DNA from: Clostridiaceae bacterium
Lineage (GTDB): Bacteria > Bacillota > Clostridia > Oscillospirales > Acutalibacteraceae
DNA length: 10,086 bases
Direction of reading: 5' to 3'
Assembly (NCBI GenBank): GCA_904502175.1
Contig: CAJGDU010000030.1
Span: 1 to 10,086 of the forward strand
Shown: in pieces, positions 6,182-10,086 of the stretch
Position numbering within the stretch: position 1 is the first letter of the stretch
How the letters are laid out: every line of letters starts with the position of its first letter
Notes under the pieces: model-generated
Database searches by the model: none
What the model was told of the DNA's origin: nothing
The model's input: the letters and a program-made list of their open reading frames with translations, nothing else
Position numbers and translations under genes: made by a program

Positions 6182-7180
6182 ATGGACAGCGTACGGGAAC
6201 AGACGTTACGACGGGAAGAGCAGTTCCTTTCGGACCGGGCACAGAAGTGCCGGGACACGAAGGGGCGCGTCGTGCCCGAGGAAGACGATGAGATCCGGAC
6301 CGCCTATCAGCGGGACCGGGACCGCATCGTCCACTGCAACGCGTTCCGCCGCCTGCAGCACAAGACCCAGGTGTTCCTGTCTCCCTTCGGCGACCACTAC
6401 CGGACCCGGCTGACCCACACGCTCGAGGTCACGCAGATCGCCCGGACCATCGCCGCCGGCATGTCCCTCAACGAAGACCTGACCGAGGCCATCGCCCTCG
6501 GCCACGACCTTGGCCACACTCCCTTCGGCCACGCCGGAGAGCGGGCGCTGGACGCCGTCGTGCCCTTCGGGTTCCGCCATTTTGAGCAGAGCCTCCGGGT
6601 CGTCGACGTCATCGAGAAAAACGGCCGGGGACTGAACCTTACCTGGGAAGTGCGGGACGGCATCCTGCACCATACCCGCGGGGAAGAGGCGTCCACGCTG
6701 GAAGGCCGCATCGTCAAACACGCCGACCACATCGCCTACCTCAACCACGACATCGATGACGCCATCCGGGCCGGTCTCTTCACCGAAGAAGACCTGCCGG
6801 CCCATTTCCGGGAAGTCCTCGGAAAGAGCAAGAGCGAACGCATCAACACCCTCGTGCTCTCCACGCTGGAACACACCACCGGCACGGAGGTCCGCATGGA
6901 CCCGCTGGTCATGGAGGCCTTCGAAGAGCTGAACGAGTACATGTTCGCCAACGTCTATACCAACCCGGTCTGCAAGGGGGAGGAGGGCAAAGCCGTCCTC
7001 GTCGTGCAGGACCTTTACCACTATTTCGCGGAGCATCCGGAAGAGATGCCCGAAGACTACCGGAGGATCGCGCAGGAAGATTCGCCCGCACGCGGCGCCT
7101 GCGACTACATCTCCGGAATGAGCGACCGCTACGCGCTGAAGGTCTTCGACGATATCTTCGTCCCGAGACCCTGGGCCTGA
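6182..7180 (+). CDS. dgt: dGTPase-like deoxynucleotide triphosphohydrolase (HD domain)
   Basis: It hydrolyses dGTP (or other dNTPs) to the nucleoside and triphosphate, trimming the dNTP pool in the cytosol. The 332-residue protein is the shorter Gram-positive form. NAFRRLQHKTQVF (53-65) is the conserved dNTPase lead-in. The metal-binding HD set is His79 (TRLTHTLEV), His108-Asp109 (LGHDLGHTPFGHAGE, 107-120) and Asp182 (KHADHIAYLNHDIDD, 179-193). HFEQSLRVV (133-141) is also typical of the family. The ATG at 6182 has AAGGA (6171-6175) 6 nt upstream and lies 12 nt after trhP. Leu9 uses TTA, which is very rare in this window. The position directly before dnaG–rpoD is a known clostridial arrangement and ties dNTP control to replication. 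The exact dNTP preference cannot be read from sequence. Confidence 0.93.
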   Translation: MDSVREQTLRREEQFLSDRAQKCRDTKGRVVPEEDDEIRTAYQRDRDRIVHCNAFRRLQHKTQVFLSPFGDHYRTRLTHTLEVTQIARTIAAGMSLNEDLTEAIALGHDLGHTPFGHAGERALDAVVPFGFRHFEQSLRVVDVIEKNGRGLNLTWEVRDGILHHTRGEEASTLEGRIVKHADHIAYLNHDIDDAIRAGLFTEEDLPAHFREVLGKSKSERINTLVLSTLEHTTGTEVRMDPLVMEAFEELNEYMFANVYTNPVCKGEEGKAVLVVQDLYHYFAEHPEEMPEDYRRIAQEDSPARGACDYISGMSDRYALKVFDDIFVPRPWA

Positions 7181-7204
7181 CGCGGCCATAAGGAGACGAC
7201 CAGT

Positions 7205-8950
7205 ATGCCAAGGATCCGTGAAGAGTTCCTCAATACGCTGCGGGACAGGCTGGATATCGAAGAGTTCATATCCGGCTATGTCCACCTGAAGCGTGCCGGC
7301 CGTCTGTCCCGGGGACTGTGTCCCTTCCACGCCGAGAAGACCCCGTCCTTCACCGTGTACCCCGACAACCAGTCCTACTACTGCTTCGGCTGCGGCAAGG
7401 GCGGCGACATCATCACCTTCACCCGCGATATCGAAAACCTCGACTACCTCGACGCCGTGCGGTTCCTCGCGGACCGGGCCGGGCTGCAGATGCCCGATGA
7501 GGAGTACGACGACACCCTCTCCAAAAAGCGCAAACGCATGCTGGAGATGAATAAGGAAGCCGCCCGTTTCTTCTACAAGGAACTCATGAGCAAAAAGGGC
7601 GCCGGCTGCCTGCAGTACTGGACCGAGACCCGGGGGCTCACGGAAGCCACCATCAAGCACTTCGGCCTCGGCTACGCGCCGGACGACTGGCACGCCCTGC
7701 ACTACTACATGCGGGGGCTCCATTACTCCGACCAGGAGCTCTATGAAGCCAACCTTTTGCGGCGCTCGGAAAAGGACGGAAAAGTCTTTTATTACGACAA
7801 CTTCCGCAACCGGGCCATGGTGCCCATCATCGACCTTCGGGGCAACGTCATCGCTTTCGGCGGGCGGGTCCTCGACGACTCGAGACCAAAATATGTCAAC
7901 ACCTCGGACACCCTGGTGTACAAGAAGAGCAGCGCTTTGTTCGCGCTGAACTTCGCCAAGGGGTCCGGTACCGATCAGCTCATCCTCTGTGAGGGATACC
8001 TCGACGTCATCGCCCTGCACCAGGCGGGGTTCACCAACGCCGTCGCCGGCCTCGGCACGGCCCTCACGGACGAGCAGGTCCGGCTCATTGCCCGCTACTG
8101 CCGGGAAGTGGTCCTGTCCTATGACAACGACGACGCCGGACGGGAGGCCACCCACAAGGCCCTCCAGAAATTCGAACAGACGGATCTTTCCGTACGCTCT
8201 CTGACCATGGAGGGCGGGAAGGACCCCGATGAGATCATCAAAAAATTCGGCGCGGAGCGGTTTCGCTCCATGCTGGACGGAGCATGCAACGAGACAGAGT
8301 TCAAGCTCAATGAACAGAAAGTGAGATTCGACCTCTCCACCGACGACGGCAAAGTCCGCTATATCGAGGCAGCCGCGTTCGTCCTCGCCACCCTTGCTCC
8401 CGCGGAGCGATATGTCTATACTTCCCGCGTGGCAGAGGAGACCGACGTTTCGAGAGAAGTGGTGGAGGCCCAGGTGGCCCGGGCCGTCAAACGGCAGCGG
8501 AAGCGCCGGGAACAGGCCGATTTCACGGAACTGAGTCGCGGTCTCGACAGCAGAGATGCCTCCGGCCGGCGGGTGAGTCAGAAAGTCCTCCGGGCCGAAG
8601 AGACCATACTGGCTTCCCTCCTGAGGAACCCCGACTACTTTGAGAAGCTGTCGGGCACTCTGGAAGCCTCCGATTTCTCCACCGACTTCGGTCAGAAGGC
8701 CTATGCCGTCCTCTCCGAACGACTCGGGGAGGGGAAGGGCGCTGAGTCCTACCTCCTCTCCCAGTATTTCGACCCGGAGGAGATGGGCAAGCTGTCCCGC
8801 ATCCAGAACGCAGGCATGCCGCTCAGCGGAACACTCTCGGAAGTGAAAGACTGCGTTCGCGTTCTGAAGCAGGCGAAGGACGCTGCCCTCCGGCAGGACG
8901 GGGGAGAGATATCCGACGAAGAACTTCGAAAACTGTTTTCGAAGGAATAA
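7205..8950 (+). CDS. dnaG: DNA primase
   Basis: DnaG makes the RNA primers for Okazaki fragments and the leading strand at the replication fork and is recruited by the DnaB-type helicase. The 581-residue protein is full length for the family. The N-terminal CHC2 zinc domain uses Cys39, His42, Cys60 and Cys63 (CPFHAEKTPSFTV and YYCFGCGKGGD). The catalytic core follows, with GGRVLDDSRPKYVNTSDT near 220-237. In the TOPRIM fold, Glu263 lies in LILCEGYLDVIALHQAG, and Asp307, Asp309 and Asp310 in SYDNDDAGREA bind metal. The less conserved C-terminal part (about 440-581) would be the helicase-binding domain. AAGGAG (7190-7195) lies 9 nt before the ATG. The last codons (…LRKLFSKE) overlap a perfect DNA dyad, and the TAA overlaps the rpoD ribosome site. 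Confidence 0.97.
   Translation: MPRIREEFLNTLRDRLDIEEFISGYVHLKRAGRLSRGLCPFHAEKTPSFTVYPDNQSYYCFGCGKGGDIITFTRDIENLDYLDAVRFLADRAGLQMPDEEYDDTLSKKRKRMLEMNKEAARFFYKELMSKKGAGCLQYWTETRGLTEATIKHFGLGYAPDDWHALHYYMRGLHYSDQELYEANLLRRSEKDGKVFYYDNFRNRAMVPIIDLRGNVIAFGGRVLDDSRPKYVNTSDTLVYKKSSALFALNFAKGSGTDQLILCEGYLDVIALHQAGFTNAVAGLGTALTDEQVRLIARYCREVVLSYDNDDAGREATHKALQKFEQTDLSVRSLTMEGGKDPDEIIKKFGAERFRSMLDGACNETEFKLNEQKVRFDLSTDDGKVRYIEAAAFVLATLAPAERYVYTSRVAEETDVSREVVEAQVARAVKRQRKRREQADFTELSRGLDSRDASGRRVSQKVLRAEETILASLLRNPDYFEKLSGTLEASDFSTDFGQKAYAVLSERLGEGKGAESYLLSQYFDPEEMGKLSRIQNAGMPLSGTLSEVKDCVRVLKQAKDAALRQDGGEISDEELRKLFSKE
8394..8422 (+). promoter_or_regulatory. Weak candidate internal promoter inside dnaG
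   Basis: TTGCTC (8394-8399, 3 of 6 to TTGACA) is followed by 17 bp and TATACT (8417-8422, 5 of 6 to TATAAT), about 540 bp upstream of rpoD. TATA-like words are uncommon in this GC-rich coding sequence, and E. coli has a promoter for rpoD within dnaG. The -35 match is poor, so this is only a candidate. Confidence 0.2.
8924..8944. repeat. Perfect 21-bp dyad at the dnaG–rpoD junction
   Basis: Arms CTTCGAAAAC (8924-8933) and GTTTTCGAAG (8935-8944) are exact reverse complements around a single T. As RNA it gives a 9-bp stem with a CUG loop. It lies within the last eight codons of dnaG and ends 4 nt before the ribosome site of rpoD. No U tract follows, so it is not a normal intrinsic terminator. 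It is AT-richer than its surroundings. It may be an mRNA processing or stability element, a translational coupling hairpin, or an operator. Confidence 0.6.
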
Positions 8951-8954
8951 GGAG
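8949..8954 (+). promoter_or_regulatory. Ribosome site overlapping the dnaG stop; decides the rpoD start
   Basis: AAGGAG overlaps the last two bases of the dnaG TAA. It lies 8 nt before ATG 8963 but only 2 nt before the in-frame TTG 8957. The second spacing is too short, so ATG 8963 is the start. Confidence 0.85.
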
Positions 8955-8962
8955 TTTTGTTT

Positions 8963-10081
8963 ATGGAAGAAAAGAAGCAAAAACTGATCAGCGACCTGAT
9001 TGAAAAAGGTCGCGCCGCCGGAAAGCTCACGAACTATGACATCGATACGGTCCTCGACAAAGCTGTGAAGCTCAACATGGAGGACGACGAACTCCTGCTG
9101 TTCAACGAAGAGCTCTATGAGGCGCTCGAGAACAGCAACATCGAGATCGCGGACGACCTGGGCGACGCCGCCCTCGACTCCCTCAATTTCGATGTGGTGG
9201 GCGGAACCCAGAAACCCGGTGAGATCAACGCCACCGACGCTTCCAAAAACGCCGCCATGGACGACCCGGTCAAGGTCTATCTCAAAGAGATCGGCCGTGT
9301 CCCGCTGCTCACTCCCGAAGAGGAGATCGAACTCGCCATCCGTATTTCCGAGGGCGATGAAGAGGCGAAGAAAAAGCTGGCCGAGTCCAACCTGCGTCTC
9401 GTCGTCAGCATCGCGAAGCGCTATGTGGGCCGCGGCATGCAGTTCCTGGACCTCATCCAGGAAGGCAACCTCGGTCTCATCAAGGCCGTCGACAAGTTCG
9501 ACTACACCAAAGGCTTCAAGTTCTCCACCTACGCCACCTGGTGGATCCGGCAGGCCATCACCCGCGCCATCGCGGACCAGGCCCGTACCATCCGTATCCC
9601 GGTGCACATGGTCGAGACCATCAACAAGGTCAAGAAGACCAACAGCCAGCTCCTGCACAAGAACGGCAGAGACCCGACGGCGGAAGAGATCGCCGAAGAG
9701 CTCGACATGCCCGTCGAGAAGGTCCGGGAGATCCTCCGGGTCGCCCAGGAACCCGTTTCGCTGGAGACCCCCATCGGTGAGGAAGAGGACAGCCACCTCG
9801 GCGACTTCATTCCCGATGACGAGGCCCTGGCACCCGCCGACGCCGCGTCCCAGATGCTCCTCCGGGAGCAGCTCGCCGACGTGCTGAAGACCCTCACGCC
9901 CAGAGAAGAGCGCGTGCTCTCCCTGCGGTTCGGTCTCGAGGACGGCCATCCCCGGACCCTCGAGGAAGTCGGCAAGGAGTTCAACGTCACCCGTGAGCGC
10001 ATCCGCCAGATCGAGGCGAAGGCGCTGCGCAAGCTCCGCCACCCCAGCCGCTCCAAGAAGCTCAAGGACTTCTTAGACTAA
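8963..10081 (+). CDS. rpoD: RNA polymerase primary sigma factor (sigma-70/SigA)
   Basis: This is the housekeeping sigma factor, which directs RNA polymerase to -35/-10 promoters. From ATG 8963 the protein has 372 residues, the size of Gram-positive SigA. A short region 1.1 (residues 1 to about 80, MEEKKQKLISDLIEKGRAAG…) is followed by region 1.2 (DDPVKVYLKEIGRVPLLTPE, about 99-118). Region 2 has NLRLVVSIAKRYVGRGMQF, EGNLGLIKAVDKFDY and the -10 reading helix YATWWIRQAITRAIADQART. Region 3 starts at RIPVHM, and region 4 has the -35 reading helix-turn-helix EEVGKEFNVTRERIRQIEAK near the end. There is no large insert between regions 1.2 and 2. The extra Met-Phe from TTG 8957 is rejected on ribosome-site spacing. 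It is the last gene seen in the operon. No terminator lies in the 5 nt left after the stop, so its transcription end is outside the window. Confidence 0.97.
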   Translation: MEEKKQKLISDLIEKGRAAGKLTNYDIDTVLDKAVKLNMEDDELLLFNEELYEALENSNIEIADDLGDAALDSLNFDVVGGTQKPGEINATDASKNAAMDDPVKVYLKEIGRVPLLTPEEEIELAIRISEGDEEAKKKLAESNLRLVVSIAKRYVGRGMQFLDLIQEGNLGLIKAVDKFDYTKGFKFSTYATWWIRQAITRAIADQARTIRIPVHMVETINKVKKTNSQLLHKNGRDPTAEEIAEELDMPVEKVREILRVAQEPVSLETPIGEEEDSHLGDFIPDDEALAPADAASQMLLREQLADVLKTLTPREERVLSLRFGLEDGHPRTLEEVGKEFNVTRERIRQIEAKALRKLRHPSRSKKLKDFLD

Positions 10082-10086
10082 AAGAA

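Noticed and set aside
5371..6291. 306-codon open frame on the + strand, out of phase with trhP
   Set aside because: Arg/Pro/His-rich frame-shifted shadow of trhP that runs into dgt; no ribosome site or family motif.
8924..8944. The junction dyad read as a LexA/SOS box
   Set aside because: The Gram-positive consensus needs CGAAC-N4-GTTCG. Here CGAA and TTCG are separated by seven bases and lack the proper inner C/G, so the spacing does not fit.
9701..9718. 6-bp inverted repeat CTCGAC / GTCGAG within rpoD
   Set aside because: Short arms of this kind are expected by chance in GC-rich coding DNA, and nothing around it suggests a site.
6206..10042. 1278-codon open frame on the minus strand opposite dgt, dnaG and rpoD
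   Set aside because: It lies exactly in codon register with three well-supported genes and is explained by the lack of TTA, CTA and TCA codons in them. The translation shows no recognisable domain and crosses both gene junctions.

Overview
The window is a GC-rich stretch of ordinary bacterial chromosome. Genes are packed on the + strand. Two things suggest a Gram-positive anaerobe of class Clostridia, perhaps Oscillospiraceae-like. One is the gene order: dTMP kinase-like, GNAT, DJ-1, mltG, U32 hydroxylase, dgt, dnaG, rpoD. The other is a 372-residue primary sigma factor lacking the long region 1.1–2 insert of proteobacterial RpoD. Strong AGGAG-type ribosome sites and several TTG starts fit this. 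The genus cannot be fixed from the sequence alone.

Layout. (1) 1–843 is the 3' part of an NAD(P)H-hydrate dehydratase gene whose true start lies left of the window. (2) 844–1006 is the only sizeable intergenic region and is clearly AT-rich. It holds a small perfect dyad, an intrinsic terminator, a near-consensus housekeeping promoter (TTGAGA, 17 bp, TATAAT with an extended -10), a dyad inside the promoter spacer, and a leader hairpin next to the first ribosome site. (3) 1007–10081 is a run of eight genes with gaps of only 12–27 nt and no terminator-like structure between them, so it looks like one transcription unit. The order is thymidylate kinase-like P-loop kinase, two-domain GNAT protein, DJ-1/PfpI protein, MltG, TrhP-like U32 protein, dGTPase-type HD protein, DnaG and RpoD. 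The window ends 5 nt after the rpoD stop.

How the genes fit together. The last three genes form the clostridial version of the 'macromolecular synthesis' group: dNTP hydrolase, primase and primary sigma factor. The first gene adds deoxynucleotide supply. MltG sets glycan strand length, and the U32 protein modifies wobble uridine in tRNA. The unit therefore joins dNTP balance, replication priming, transcription initiation, tRNA modification and wall synthesis, apparently under one sigma-A type promoter that its own last product would recognise.

No mobile element, CRISPR array, RNA gene or undescribed defence system is visible. The most notable non-coding signal is a perfect 21-bp dyad (10-bp arms, 1-nt centre) covering the last codons of dnaG just before the rpoD ribosome site. 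Long open frames on the minus strand (up to 1278 codons) are explained by codon avoidance in the sense genes and are not annotated as genes.
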